The notes below the pieces were generated by a model. It was not told where the DNA came from. It saw only the letters and a list, made by a program, of their open reading frames with translations, and did not search any database. From Prorocentrum cordatum (taxonomy: Eukaryota > Sar > Dinophyceae > Prorocentrales > Prorocentraceae): 64,000 nt of DNA. The translations under genes and the position numbers were made by a program. The stretch is taken from contig CAUYUJ010017848.1 in NCBI GenBank assembly GCA_963575745.1, positions 95,315 to 159,314 on the forward strand, given 5' to 3'. Shown here one piece after another: positions 20,146 through 30,989 of the stretch (position 1 is the first letter of the stretch; every line of letters begins with the position of its first letter).

Positions 20146-23100
20146 GGCGCCCCAGGATGGGGGGAGAAGGCGGCGCAGGCGCGCGAGGCGTCGAACGCGG
20201 CAGGCCTCTGGGACGACCCCGCCAGGGCGGCGCGCGTGATCGCTGAGCTCCAGGCAATCGAGTCGGCGGAGCGGTCCGCGAGAACGTTCGCGGAGGCCGA
20301 GGATTCGGTCGGGCATGTCCCTCCACGGAAGGAATATCAATGTGTGTTGTTGTTGTTGTTTGACGATGTTTTGAGTATTTCTGGTTTATGGTCCGCACGT
20401 TTTGTCTTCCAAAAATCCGCCTGTGGGAGGACATGCCCGACCTAAGCCGAGGAGGAGATGGTCGCGGCCCTCGAGCTCGCCGGCGAGGCGGACGCTGGAG
20501 GCGAGGCGCAGCTGTTCCTGCAGGAGTCAGGGGCCACGTCAGGGACAGGCTCACAGGCTTCGAGGCTTGAGGTTTCGGGCGCTTTCGTCGGTTCTGGACG
20601 GTTTTCCAGCCTCAGGGAGCCTTCCAGCGGCAGCGCCTCGCCGAGAGCGTTCCGACGGTGCTCACATCGTCCTAAACGGCCGCCGGAGACTTGAGCTATG
20701 GCCCGAGATCTAAGGGGCAACGACAGGAGGAATAGGCTCAGGGGGAATGCATCGACACCCAATCGCCCATTGATCGCCGAAAGGGGCCCGATAGCCCACC
20801 GCGCACAATTACGTGCGGACTTGCTGTCGGGGACTTATCGCCGATCTATCGGCGATGCATCGCCGATTCAAGGTCGACGTTTCCCCCCCTGAGCTGGTCC
20901 ACCCCTAGCGTTGCCCCTCAAGGAGGCGAAGGGCGTGCACGAGGCGTGGGTGTCCGCCCTCGACAAGATGGAAAGGGCGGTGCTGATGTCTGGAGAGTTT
21001 GACGAGCTGGGGTGCGAGCTCAGGATATTCGCAGGCGCGGGCGGGGACGAAGCTTGCGACTGGGTGTCCATGCTCGAGAGGATGTACTCTGGCTTCTCCC
21101 AGTCTCAGGGCTGGAGATTCGAGCGACTGGATTTTGAGCCCGGCGCAAGCTTGGGGATGAAGAGCGTCGAGGCGTCCATCGAGGGCGCGTTCGCTTACGG
21201 CATGCTGCGAACGGAGCAGGGCACGCACCGTCTTGTTCGTGTTTGGAACGGGAAGCGGCAAACCACCTTCGCAGGCGTGGAGGTCATACCCACGCTGCCC
21301 GAGGACAGGATCGACGAGATTGACGTTCCGGAGTCCGATCTGGAGTTCAGCTTCTTCAGGGCCGGAGGCAAGGTGTGCGGCGCGCAGTAAAGGAAGGCCT
21401 GGGGCGAGGGGAGTGGCCTGATCAGAGGGCGCGCGGGCGTCTCAGAACCCAGACCCCCGACGTCATGATTTTTTCAAAACGTCGGCCCCCAGGGGTCCCG
21501 ACCCATCCCCTGGGGCCGACTTTGGACGCTCCCGAGGGCCGGATAAGGGCCCCCAGAGGCCGAAAGTGGCGAAAAATCTCCCGCCCTGATATTGTTGTTC
21601 CTTCCTCGATGGGGGTCTGGGAGGCGGGCCCCGAGCCCCGCCTCGGAAGGCCGCCCCGGCGCCTCCCCGCAGGCCGCCCCCCTCGCCCCCTGGCCCTCCC
21701 AGCGCGCCGCCGGCAAAGGGCGGGCAGAACGTGAACAAGGCGCCGGCGGGGGGTCCGAAAGGCGCTGGAATGGCCCTCGCGGTGCCCCTCCTCGCTTCTC
21801 GCGCCGCTCGTGGGCTTCCCTCGACGGAGAAAAGAGAGCGCATAAACAGAAACTCCTGGCGCTCCGCGCGGATTCCTCCGAAAAAGCACATACAGTAAAC
21901 ATACAAACGTTTGGCGCTCCGAGCGCCGGTTTCGGCTGTGCGCGTCGCGGTCGACCAATGGAAAAAACGGCAGCCCAAAACAGAACAAAAACGACACCAG
22001 CCAGGCCCAAAGCGGAGGTAGCACGGCTCCCAAAACAGTAAAGAAAGCACGTCGATTTTGATAACGGAAAAACGAACCCCAGCGTTTTCTCCCCAATCAG
22101 CGCTTGCATTGGATGGGACCTAGCGGATTTTGAAGGAATTGGCGAAAGTAGGCGGTCGATTTCGGTAATTAGGCCGCCGGGTTCCCGGGTTCCCGGTGCT
22201 GGGTTCCCGGGTTGCCCGTTGTTGGTTCCAGACCGGTTTCGGCGGGCGGCGGGTTTCCCGGGTTGCCGGGTCCCCGGTTCTTGGTCGATGTTTTGATCCA
22301 TCGGTCTCACTATCGATCTCACTACCCACCTCTCTACCGATCTCGCGATCGATCTCACTGCAGATCCCGCGAGCGATCTCACGATCGATCTCACTATCGA
22401 TCGCATTGAATCGACTCCACTATCGGTTTCACGATCGGTCTTACTCTCGTCCTCACTATCAATCCCACGATCGATCTCACAGTCCATTTCGATATATATG
22501 TATATACATATATCTAAGTATATATATACACGCATACATACATACATACATGCATACATGCATACATACATACATGCATACATACATACATACATACATA
22601 CATGTATACATACATACATACATACATGCATGCATACATACATACATACATACATACATACATACACACCTATATACATACATACATACATACATACATA
22701 CATACATACATACATACATACATACATACATACATACATACATACATACATACATACATACATTACATGAATGCATGCATACATACATACATACACATAC
22801 ACACATATATACACATACATACATACAAACATACATACATACATGCATGCATGCACGCATACATACATGCATTCATACATGCATGCACACACATACATAC
22901 ATACATACATACATACACACATACATGCATGCATGCATGCATGCATGCATGCATACATACATACATACACACCTATATACATACATCCATACATACATAT
23001 TTACATACATACATACAGACAGACATACATACATACAGATGCATACATATACATACATATACATACATACATACATACATACATACATACATACATACAT

Positions 23101-25686
23101 ACATGCATGCATGCATGCATGCATGCATGCATGCATGCATGCATGCATGCATATATACATATATGTGTATATATATACAGATCACGAATTTTCAAACCAT
23201 CCACTGATCAGGGTTTGTCGCTGATGTCAGAAGAACATCCAAGCCTCTGGCGGCACCCCGAAGGTAGAGACCGCGTGCCGAATCAAGCACGTCCCCACCG
23301 GCCTCACCCAGGAGTGCCGGGAGGAGCGCTCCCAGCTGACCAACAAGTCCAGGGCCCTCGCGCGGCTCAAGGCCAAGCTCGTGGCGGTCATGCAGCAGCA
23401 GCGGCCGGGAGCTCGGCCAAGTTGTGGAGTACAGTGGGGACCCATGCTAAGAAGCACCCTACTTGCCTCCAGGGTGCCCTGGGTTCCTTGGGTGTCGATG
23501 CTTTCGCTATGGAAAGCGTGACGCTCCCGGGCCTCCACTGTATGGAGGGAGCCCAGTCGGGTTTGATTGGCAGGTGGAGAGTGCAAAGTCAAGGGCATCC
23601 CTTGTGCCCACTGTACGGGGAATCCGGGAATCTTCAATTTCCGCTTACATTGTTATACTATTACACCGTCAGCGTAGCGGTGTAGGGCTGCACCAATACA
23701 CCGTCACATGGTTAGCCGACAGCGGTGTGGAGTTACACCGTTACACCATGGTGTAGCACTACACCGTTACACTGTTACACCGCGATGTAGCGCTACACCA
23801 TTGCACCCTTACGTACACAGTTAGCGCAGCAGTGTAGGGCCTACCATTACACCGTGAGCCGCGACGGTGTAGGACTACACTTGTACACCCTTGCACCATT
23901 AGCCGCAATGGTGCAGGGCTGCACCATTACATCGTTACACCTTCAGCCGCAACGGGGTATGACAGGTCCCACAGCAGTAGCCCCCAAGAAGACCCCCTGG
24001 TCTCTTCAGTCGCCGACTGAAGGGACCTACAAGGCATTTTTCAGCAAGAATACGTTGTAGGTCCTTTCAGTCGCTTTCTGGTCTAGGTGACGAGCCAGAA
24101 TATTGAGGCATCGGGGACTGGACGGCAGTGGGAGCTGTCATGTTCCGTTGCAGGTAATGGTGTAGCGGTGGTGTTGTACCTCTTGGTGCCCTCCTGGGAG
24201 GCCTCTTGGAGGCCTCTTGGGGCGTCTTGGAAGCCTCTTGTGCCGTCTTGGCGCCATTTTGCACGTCTTGGGGCAATGTTTGGACGTCTTGTGGCCTTCT
24301 TGGGCCGTCTCGAGGGCCTCTGGAGGCTCTCTTGACCCGCCGTGGGGCCTTCTGGGGCCCGATAAAGCCACGCGAGAAGATGCGCTAGAGCCCAGGGGAA
24401 CCGCGGCACGCCCAAGAAGATTTGAGAATTTGGGCTCCGGGTTCCTCAAAGACTCTTCAGGAGTGCTTAAAGGATTAGACAAAGGACCTGAGAGCACGCC
24501 CACCCCGTACCCAGCGGCACGGTGGTGGATATACAAATATATATATATATATAGAGAGAGAGAGAAAGAAAAAAAAAAAAAGTCTGAAGCGCCAGGTTGC
24601 TGCACATGTATACATGACTTGCCATGGAGATTGAGCACCAGAGAGAGCTCACTCTAGGAGACAACGCCTACGTTGGCCCGTGGTGGCCAGTGCGGAGCTT
24701 AAAATGCATAAGTGCCATCACGACGACAGATGGTTTACAAGATTTTGGTTGTTCCAGTGACCCAAAGCCCGTTGGCGATTGGACGCTGGCGAGGGAGATC
24801 GGCTCATAGTACCTAGTGCTAACGTTCAGGCTCAACCTCGCAGAAAAGGGGCCCTCTGACCAGCCTCTGCGGGCTCCGCCCTTCTCCGTCCAGGCTTCGC
24901 GGCTTTGGGTGCCGCGGGATTGGTGCTTCGTTGACCTTCCCTGGCCCAGGGGCAGGACGCGCGCGTCGTCGACGGTCCTCGGGAGAGGCGCCCAGATGCG
25001 CCGCAGGGGAAGAAGAGGGCGGCGGGATGAGGGCGAAGGTGGGCGGGACAGAGGCGCAAGGGGAAGACGGAGGCAGGACAGAGGACATCGTCTGTCTCTC
25101 CCTCCTCCCCCTCCTCGTTCTGTTCCCCCTTCATCCTTCGCCTCCTCCCGCGGCTTCCTGCCCCTCCGCCGCTTAGGCGTTCATGGCCTCTTTGGCACAG
25201 CTGTTGCTCAGGGCGTGCCTCTCCTGACAGCCGCTCTGCCGAAACCGTGCCAGTTGGCCACCAGGCGCCGCGTTCGTCCTGGATCTTGTCGTCATCGTCG
25301 TCGCCATCCTCTATCTTGTCGCCGTACTCCCTCCCTGCTGACTCTCCTGCTCCGCCTCGGCCTGACCATCTCAGTATGCTGATGCTCACATTAAGATTGT
25401 TGTTGTTTTTGCTCCTCTTCCTCCTCGTCGACATCATTCACCATCCCCCTCCCACCACTCCATCCTCCCTCCCTCTTCCCTCCTCGCTCATCCCTTCCTC
25501 CTCCTCTGCCTCCTCCTCCTCCTCCTCCACCTCCTCCTCCTCCTCCTCAACCTCCTCCTCCTCCCCAGCATCATCACCACCCTCATCCTTGTCGTGCGCT
25601 CCGGCGGGCCATGTGGACTGAGGCTCGAGAGGGTAGACGCGATCCGCGGCGACCTGGTCGAGGCGCAGTGGGGCGCCCAGATCAGG
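20146..25686 (+). CDS. prfB: Peptide chain release factor 2 (organelle/bacterial type), split gene, partial
   Basis: Six exons read as one RF2-type protein. E1 ends 20301 (N-terminal domain, GLWDDPARAARVIAEL; its start is uncertain). E2 is 20452-20523. E3 is 20923-21372, with core FAGAGGDEACDW, GMKSVEASIEGAFAYG and GTHRLVRVWNGKRQTTF. E4 is 21719-21739, a 21-bp exon giving GGQNVNK. E5 is 23264-23403 (VETACRIKHVPTGL, REERSQLTNKSRAL). E6 is 25623 to about 25686 (RVDAIRGDLVEAQWGAQIRS). All junctions keep frame and use GA-AG, GA-AG, GT-AG, GC-AG and GC-AG borders. Release factors free the finished peptide from the ribosome at UGA/UAA; this type acts in plastids or mitochondria. GGQ is present once E3 and E4 are joined, but the SPF codon-reading tripeptide expected after HRLVR is missing and the loop is about four residues short. 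The final exon (HPY..VKD..TG) was not found; it may lie in the gap at 26260 or beyond. The transit peptide was not located. Confidence 0.85.
20302..20451 (+). mobile_element. prfB intron 1, formed by a Rep-A element
   Basis: The 150-bp intron is essentially a Rep-A copy (20304-20445: TTCGGTCGGGCATGTCC to GGACATGCCCGACCTAA) flanked by a perfect 8-bp duplication, GCCGAGGA at 20296-20303 and 20446-20453. Splicing as GA-AG (exon GCCGAG, intron GATTCGG to AAGCCGAG) removes the element plus one duplication copy and restores TFAEAE-EEMVAALEL, which fits the RF2 N-terminal domain. The acceptor AG is supplied by the duplicated target. Confidence 0.85.
20709..20921. mobile_element. Inverted-repeat element ending at the prfB intron 2 acceptor
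   Basis: Intron 2 (20524-20922, GA-AG) contains TAAGGGGCAACG at about 20710 and its inverse CGTTGCCCCTCAA, which runs right up to the acceptor (CCTCAAG, then exon GAGGCGAAG). The terminal sequence differs from Rep-A, so this is a second family. The exon bases on both sides share AGGAG. The left part of the intron (20524-20708) holds nothing recognised. Confidence 0.6.
21373..21718 (+). mobile_element. prfB intron 3: foldback element carrying a Rep-B copy
   Basis: A GT-AG intron of 346 bp. Its ends are inverted: CGGCGCGC then GGCCTGGGGCGAGGGG at the left, against CCCCTCGCCCCCTGGCC then GCGCGCCG at the right, within about ten bases of each splice site. Exon-side bases are similar (GGCAAG / GGCAAAG), consistent with a target duplication. 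Rep-B (plus orientation) occupies about 21450-21600. Removing it joins RAGGK to GGQNVNK. Confidence 0.7.
21845..21930. repeat. Rep-C arms within prfB intron 4
   Basis: TGGCGCTCCGCGCGGATT at about 21853 and TTTGGCGCTCCGAGCG at about 21903, the same sequence as the foldback at 3039-3157. Intron 4 (21740-23263) otherwise holds unique sequence and the CATA repeat. Confidence 0.6.
22490..23170. repeat. (CATA)n microsatellite inside prfB intron 4
   Basis: About 680 bp of CATA/CATG tetramers with TATA-rich ends. Open frames through it (Tyr-Ile-His-Thr or Met-Tyr-Val-Cys repeats) are not genes. Confidence 0.97.
23640..23960. repeat. ACACCGTTACACC minisatellite inside prfB intron 5
   Basis: Degenerate repeats around CCGTTACACCGCGATGTAGC over about 320 bp. 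Confidence 0.85.
24170..24375. repeat. CTTGGGGCCT minisatellite, copy 1
   Basis: Degenerate 10-15 bp units (GCCTCTTGGAGGCCTCTTGG). The same family flanks the foldback element at 33-34.4 kb. Confidence 0.8.
24530..24580. repeat. (TA)n(GA)n followed by an A run
   Basis: A short TATATA, then GAGAGA, then A-rich tract within prfB intron 5. Confidence 0.9.
25480..25580. repeat. (CTC)n tract just upstream of prfB exon 6
   Basis: A pyrimidine-rich CTC/CTT stretch ending about 40 bases before the exon 6 acceptor. It could serve as an unusually long polypyrimidine tract. Confidence 0.85.
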
Positions 25687-25699
25687 AGCTTGGCGGCCT

Positions 25700-25920
25700 G
25701 CCTGGAGAGGAGGAGGAAGAGAATAGAGGCGTGGGGTGGAGGAAGAAGCGGGAGCAGAGGGAGAGAGATGGAGAACGTACGGGCGGAGGGGGTGGAGGAG
25801 GCGGAGGAGGAGGAGGGCAACGAGGGAGGGGCCGGAGGAGGAGGAGGAGGAGGAGGAGGAGGAGGGGTAGGAGAAGGAGCAGGAGGGTGACGGCGGCGGG
25901 AGGGAGGGTGAGGGAGGAGA
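25700..25920. repeat. (GAG)n-rich tract
   Basis: GAG/GGA triplets directly downstream of prfB exon 6. From 25920 to the gap at 26260 an open frame with SLRAEGAQVLRLQAEKAA looks coiled-coil-like but is not assignable. Confidence 0.85.
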
Positions 25921-26399
25921 GGATGGAAATGTCAGGGGGAGGGGAAGGACGGACGGACGGAACACGCAGGAGCAGGACGAGAAATATGGAACAGGAACAA
26001 CCCCCCATGGGGCGCCGCACCGCCTCTCCAGCCTGCGGGCAGAGGGCGCCCAGGTTCTGCGACTGCAGGCCGAGAAGGCTGCCTGCGCGCTGACCTGTGC
26101 CGAGTCGGGCTGGCACGGGCCCGACGTGGCGCAACCCACCGCGCCGCCGAGCGGCTGCCATCGTGAGCTCCGACTCCAGGGAGGTCTCTTGCCCGAGCGA
26201 CGCACGCACGAAGGCGGAGGGCCCGAGGCAGCGCGAGGCAGCGTCGCCCCCCCCCCCCCNNNNNNNNNNNNNNNNNNNNNNNNNNNNNNNNNNNNNNNNN
26301 NNNNNNNNNNNNNNNNNNNNNNNNNNNNNNNNNNNNNNNNNNNNNNNNNNNNNNNNNNNGGCGACGACGCCGAAATAAAGTAGTCGGAGCTCTAGACAC

Positions 26400-26755
26400 C
26401 CTGTGCAAGAGAATAAAAAACGGCACTAGCTCGCAGGACCTCACAATATCTCACAAGACGACAAAGCACAAGAAATCCAGACGGAAACGGCACGACCCCA
26501 GGGGTCCTCACGGAACTTCGCAGGGCCCCTCAGGACCCTACGAAATTCAATCGGCCCCCACAGGACCCTTCCAATCCCACCAGACCCCAGACGACATCAC
26601 CCGACTTCCCCGACCCACGCGACCCTTCCGCAAACCATCCGAAGCCGCAGGATCGCACAGGACATCACAGGGCCCCAGATCACCACACCAGATGCCTAGA
26701 GACCCCAATAGACCTCACTGAACCCTCGGACCCCCCCCCCCCCCCCCCCCGACTC
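26400..26755. repeat. Degenerate CACAGGACCC-type minisatellite
   Basis: Irregular repeats around CAGGACCCT/CCCACAGGAC, ending in a C run. It lies directly after the gap 26260-26359. No gene is seen. Confidence 0.6.
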
Positions 26756-27439
26756 CACAAGAGTTGCAAGACCTCTTCCCGGTGAAAGATGTTTTCCTGC
26801 GGTGGCCACGCCGTCACGGCGCATTGTACTCCCTGTATTCCTCTTCGTCGCCCCCCTCCTCCTTCCACGCATACTCCTTTTCCGTCCAGTCATTTCCAGC
26901 CTCTTCCCATGCGCTGCAGAATGCATCCTTGCCTGGCTACGCACTCACGGTGCACCCGCCCTTCAGCCCGAACCTCTCATGCCTGTTGTGGGCGGGGTGG
27001 CCCTTAAGCCCTAGCAGTCTGACCCCCACGCCCTTTCGGGTACATGGAGTCGTCCCTTTGAGCCCCTCTCTCCTGCATCCTCGTCTCTTTTTCCGGCTCT
27101 TCCTGCTCAGCCCTCGCCATTGCTTCTCCGAGTTCCAGGGTCGCCCACCTCCTCCCGATGCCTCCACCTTTTCCGCTGCTTGGTCGCCCTCCCCCTCGTC
27201 ATTATCCTTCTGCATGTGTTCTCTCTCCGCTTTCCTGTCCCCCGCCCTCATGCTACTCTCCCTGCTCCATCGCCCTCCCCCTTCCTCCCTCTCTGCTTTC
27301 CTGTATCATCGTCATCCTCTGCTCACTTGTCCGCCCCCTCCCTCCTCCAGGCCTCCGCGCCCCTCCTCTGCTCACTTCCCTTTCACATCCCCTCCACACG
27401 CTTCTGGCCCGACGGGGCGGCGAACGCATCCACTGGCAA

Positions 27440-28910
27440 CATGTTGTCACCCAGCGAACAGAAGTCTATCAGAACGGCTTTCTCGGATGGCATACTCGGC
27501 ATTGCTTGTGACAAAGATGTCCTCACGTGTTGGCACCTCATGCTTCCATGTCGCAACTGCATGAGCTACGCTACATACCACGATTCGTTTCATTCCCCAT
27601 ATGCATTTTGGATGGTAGCTGCACGCACAAAACAACATGATCGTGACGTCTTCGTGAATGCAAGCCAAAAACGCAAAACAGGTGGTCGGGACATGCACCA
27701 CTGGGCCCCCGTCAAAACCCTTCCAGACGCGTTCAACTTTGGAAAATTCACGGACAAGCTTGCCCCTTCAGGCGAACCACGACTTCGGCAAACGGAAGCT
27801 CAACCATTTCCACCCCGTTCTGGACACTTCGAGCGCCACCAAACATTATCTCATGATGTCCAACAAAACGTAACCCTTGGTCAACTTGGCACTCTTTGTC
27901 ACCATGTCCACAGTTTACTTAAACGAAGGGCACTACATGATCACTGCGCTGGCCGTGCACAGTTGGCTCTCTCATCAGAAGACGTCCCGGGCGCAGCTCC
28001 TGGGCGACGCCGCCGCCCGGGCGAAACTCCAGAAACGGTTCTTGGACCAGCGCAACACGACGGTTAAAGACGATAAGTTGCCGACGCTACTTTCGGTGGA
28101 ATCTTACGACGTCCGTCGGTTCTACGACGCATTGTTTATTTGCGAAGGCCTATATGGCCGACAACCAGATACCGGGCACCACATCCCGAGTTTCACAGAA
28201 GGCGACGACGACTCCAACCTCGCACCAGACGGATCCGGGACAAAACCACACAGAGTTGCTGTGCGCATGCACCGCATTGCGGAACCCTACGAGAGCACAA
28301 TGCCCAGCTCAACAAGAGCCCCGTTCTGCTGGTTCAAATCACAAAAACAGTCCATGCCACGCACGCGCAGCGGCTGCCTTATCAGGCACAGCTGGTATAC
28401 ATGCGTTTCTTTCGGACCTCGCTCGGGGCGCGCAATTGGGATCAATCGGTCATATCAGACATTTCTTTCATTGAACACGTTGGAGATGGGAATTTTCATT
28501 TCTCGCGGAAGTTGCGCCCAGACGCTTTCTCGATTTACATCTCCTTGGCAGACAGAGAGCCCGTGGAGGCTGCCGGGGCCACCGTTGCCACGAACGTTTC
28601 CAAAAGCGAGCGGGAACTCGGCCACGCGTTGATCCAGCTGTTGACATCCAGGCAAGAGAGCATGCCGTTGCATTCAAAAGTGAACGATTTGCTCGGCTTC
28701 CACGCCATGGATTTTCACGAATCGCAATGCACAGTTTGCGAAGTGCGCGCGTTCGCTTATGGCACACGCCTGAGGAAAACAGAGACGACTGACTCGTGGC
28801 TGGAAGAGATGCGCGCGGCCCACCGGCGCCGGCATCGGCAGGTCCTCTTGCCGCGCGTTTGGGGCGCGGTTGCCGCCAGGAACCGCGGGCGGGCGGCGTG
28901 GGCGAGGCGA
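27440..28910 (+). pseudogene. Unrecognised coding relic spread over three frames
   Basis: Base composition is less GC-rich than in the surroundings and three plus-strand frames in turn carry protein-like sequence: LSPSEQKSIRTAFSDGILG to about 27760; then TVYLNEGHYMITALAVHSW through SVESYDVRRFYDALFICEG to about 28240; then LVYMRFFRTSLGARNWDQS, FHFSRKLRPDAFSIYISLA and MDFHESQCTVCEVRAFAYG to about 28900. Amino-acid use is balanced, unlike the homopolymer frames nearby, so it probably was one protein now broken by frameshifts. No family comes to mind. Introns in place of some frameshifts are possible. Confidence 0.4.
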
Positions 28911-29012
28911 CTTCTCCAACACACTGCCACACAAACAAAAAACACGACTCAACCCTTCATCTCTCTCGCTCCCTGCGGGGCCACGGCATCATCCAGCCTT
29001 CCGCCCTCTTCC

Positions 29013-29013
<1 letters not shown>

Positions 29014-29057
<44 letters not shown>

Positions 29058-29060
29058 CGG
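29014..29060. repeat. (CT)n microsatellite
   Basis: About 40 bp of pure CT. Confidence 0.95.
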
Positions 29061-29448
29061 CGTGCTCTGCGACCGCAATTGTTTACGCGGCCCTTGAGGT
29101 GCTGGGCGCGCCGGCACCTCCAGCTTCGCGTTCGAGCGAGGGACGACCAATGAATGTACCCGCATTATGACGTTGGCATCCCCATTGCATTATTATTCTC
29201 TCCTTTATCCGAACAGCTCTCCCACGGCTCTCCGCGCCCCCCCCCCCTCGCCCCGCGCATGCCCGCGCTCGAGGGGCGCCCCGGAACGGGAGGCAATGCC
29301 GGGCCAAAGCGACGTTCCGAGAGAAGCCGATGGGGGGGGGCCCCAGACTTCCTCGGATCCATGGGCTTCACCACCCCTCACAAGCACATGTTCTCAAAAA
29401 ATCCATGGGCCAAGATTTAAGGCGAAGCGGAGCGAGCCTTCAACATCT

Positions 29449-29449
<1 letters not shown>

Positions 29450-29488
<39 letters not shown>

Positions 29489-29495
29489 GATATAT
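29450..29495. repeat. (TA)n microsatellite
   Basis: Pure TA for about 35 bp, then CACACAGATATATCTCTCTC. The 300 bp that follow show no gene. Confidence 0.95.
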
Positions 29496-29814
29496 CTCTC
29501 TCCAGAGCGAGCGTCGGTCGTGACAATCGTCAGGCAACGAGCGACTGCGTTCAGCGGAGTGCCAGATGCACTACGTCGGCGGGCGAGAGTTAGCTCGGCC
29601 GCCTCCGAGCGGCGCGGAAGGCTGGCCACGCTTTCCTCACCTTGTGCGTAGCACTGTTCATCACCCCCTCTCTGCATCGAGTCTGGGTCGCGGGAAGTCT
29701 TTGAACCCGCCAGCCAGCACCACCAGCTGAAAATCCATGTTTGGAGGTTCCAGATGGCGAGCGGCGCCTGGCCAAAAATGTGTCCAGAGTACGGGCTTCT
29801 GACAACACTATATA

Positions 29815-30130
29815 TAACACAAATAGTGTGTGTATGGGGGTGCATGTATGTCTGTCTGGTAGCTGTATGTATGTACGTACGTGTCTCTGTATGTACGTAT
29901 GTGTGTATGTATGTGTGTATGTATATGTGTACGTACGTATGTATGTATGTATGTATGTGTATGTATGTTTGTATGTATGTCTGTATGTATGTATGTATGT
30001 CTATATGTATGTATGTATGACTGTATGTATGTATGTATGTATGTATGTATGCATGCGTATGCATCGACCAATGTACATGCTTACCGATATGTGTATGTGT
30101 CGACTCATGTGTATAGACGTATACATGTAC
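29815..30130. repeat. (TATG)n microsatellite
   Basis: TATG/TACG tetramers, degenerating after 30060. Confidence 0.95.
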
Positions 30131-30189
30131 ACACAAACAAACATACGATTAGCGCCCCCGAGGCCGCGACCCTTGGCAAAAGCAACATG

Positions 30190-30860
30190 ATCCGCGCCCC
30201 TGACGCTCTCAGGCGCTCCCCAGCGCTCCCAGACGCTCCAGGAGCACCCTAGCGTTCCCACGGGGCCCCGGGCGTTTTGCAGGCGATCCCAAGCGCTCCC
30301 ACGCGCCCCCGGGCGCTCCCAAACGCTCGGGGGACGACGCCCAAACGCTCCCCGACAGCGCCAGGCGGCCCCAGCCTTTTCCAGGCGCTCCCAGACGCTC
30401 GAGACGTTCCCAGGCCCTCCCACAGGCTCCAGGAACGCCCAAGCGCTCCCCGGCGGCCCCATGAGCCCCTCAGGCGGCCCAAGGCACTTGCAGGCGCTCC
30501 CAGAAGTCCCCAGATGCCAAGGCGCCCCCAGAAGCCCTCAGGCGTTCCCAAGCGCTCCAGGAGCGCCCGAGCGCTCCCAAGCAGCCCTAATGGCTCCCGA
30601 GGCGATCCCAGACGCTTCCAGACGCTCCCACACTTTCGCAGGCGCTCTGAGGCGCTCCCAGACGCTCTAGAAGCGCTCCCAGCAGCCCCCAGCCAGCCGC
30701 TCCCCAAGCGCCCCAGACGCTCCCAGACGTTCTCAGGCGTTCCCAGGCGTTCCCAGACGCTCCAGGAAGCTCCAGGAGGCCCCAGGAAGCCCCAGCAGGC
30801 CCCAGGAAGCTTCAGGAGGCCCTAGGAGGCCCCAGGGAAGGCTTCACAAAGCCCGATGGG
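30190..30860. repeat. GGCGCTCCCAGACGCTCCCA minisatellite
   Basis: About 650 bp of degenerate ~10-20 bp units. The 3' part shifts to AGGAGGCCCCAGGAAGCCCC. Confidence 0.92.
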
Positions 30861-30989
30861 GAGCGACATGAGCCTCCAGGAGGCCACAGCACGCTCCCAG
30901 GAAGCCCCAGTCGATGCGGCCTGACGGACCCCGAGAAAGCAGTTCAGTTTGTGGTTCGTATCCCCACCCTCCCCCCGCGCGGTGGTCGC

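Noticed and set aside
22196-23224. Open frames with Tyr-Ile-His-Thr and Cys-Met-Tyr-Val repeats
   Set aside because: Translations of the CATA microsatellite within a prfB intron.
24467-24638. Short hydrophobic frames over the TA/GA tract
   Set aside because: Simple-repeat translation (Tyr-Ile runs).
26000-26259. Last exon of prfB just before the assembly gap
   Set aside because: The open frame (SLRAEGAQVLRLQAEKAA) does not match the HPY..VKD..TG end of RF2.
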